A DNA stretch of 64,000 nt from Auanema rhodensis (lineage: Eukaryota > Nematoda > Chromadorea > Rhabditida > Rhabditidae): positions 9,176,001 through 9,240,000 of the forward strand of contig OZ059898.1 in the NCBI GenBank assembly GCA_964057225.1, in the 5' to 3' direction. Position numbers and translations under genes: made by a program. The notes under the pieces are model-generated. The model was not told where the DNA came from. It did no database searches and saw nothing but the letters and a program-made list of their open reading frames with translations. This document shows, piece by piece, positions 63,558-64,000 of the stretch (positions are counted from its first letter, which is position 1; each line of letters begins with the position of its first letter).

Positions 63558-64000
63558 TCACATTATTCTATTCAGCTCCGCTCCAGGCAATATTCTCTTT
63601 ACATATGCAACTCACAAAAAAATTCAGTTTTAATGTTTAATTTGTACATTCTTCTTTCGTACTCGTCAAAAATATTACGGTACCTCTTATAATATGGTAA
63701 TCTAGTCGATCAAACATGTTCTCACCTCATATGTGCATTAGAAAGCCTAAGTATTATCTTTCATTGTTTTTTAATCTCTTTGACATTTTTACTTTACTTC
63801 AGGGATTCACATCCTATTTTGTTCCGTTTTTTTAAATCTAGCGATACTTAAAGTTTCTCTTTCAGTCTGTTCAAGATTAAATATTTATTGTATGAAGGGG
63901 AAACGAACATACAAAATAAGTCAAGATGTAAACAATCATAATTAGTTATTAGACTCATAATATGAAATAGCATATATATATAAACCCGTAGAATATAACG
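63558..64000. other. 3' flank of the PTR gene
   Basis: T-rich sequence after the PTR stop. An ATTAAA variant polyadenylation signal lies near 63886-63891. No further gene is visible before the window end. Confidence 0.5.

Overview
The window is eukaryotic and almost certainly nematode. It is strongly AT-rich. Genes are cut into many exons by short introns, often 40-60 nt, with GTAAG/GTATG-like donors and TTTTCAG/TTTTTAG acceptors. The gene content is typical of nematodes: an AJM-1-type apical junction protein, a tandem pair of NAS-type astacins with ShK tails, and a Patched-related (PTR) protein. Several start codons sit just downstream of a strong splice acceptor with no recognisable upstream coding exon, as expected for spliced-leader trans-splicing. 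I cannot name the species. All gene models were spliced by eye from splice signals, reading frame and recognised family motifs.

Layout. (1) 870-11083 (+): ajm-1 homologue, an Arg/Glu-rich coiled coil plus a C-terminal MYND-like zinc finger; its 5' end lies outside the window. (2) 19391-12096 (-): Dr1/NC2-beta transcription repressor, with a 5.45-kb last intron, convergent with ajm-1. (3) 20243-21858 (+): class A GPCR, possibly a neuropeptide receptor, followed by a candidate alternative last exon at 21929-22048. (4) A closely spaced minus-strand run: FUNDC1-like mitophagy receptor (32249-31685), NUP214-like nucleoporin (31287-24969) and TCAIM-like mitochondrial protein (24549-22448). The two gaps are about 400 bp, so shared transcription is possible. 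(5) 35396-33067 (-): SLC17-type major facilitator transporter. (6) 35397-41496: about 6 kb with no supported gene. (7) 42401-41497 (-): unrecognised two-helix membrane protein. (8) 43010-51511: two tandem astacin metalloproteases (+) bracketed by two small Ser/Pro-rich genes that look like distant paralogues of each other. A deleted mariner transposase lies in an intron of the second astacin, and a 39-nt perfect palindrome covers the stop codon of the first. (9) 51512-59031: about 7.5 kb with no supported gene, holding a purine/pyrimidine switch and a perfect hairpin. (10) 59032-63557 (+): Patched-related sterol-sensing-domain protein.

The genes do not form one pathway. Several (AJM-1, astacins, PTR) belong to families used in nematode epithelia and cuticle; Dr1, NUP214, FUNDC1 and TCAIM are housekeeping or organelle functions. 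The items most worth a second look are the astacin pair (Gln at the family-specific Glu position, palindrome, mariner insertion), the small paralogues around it, the GPCR that lacks the usual TM3-loop disulfide, and the run of frame-neutral exons in ajm-1.
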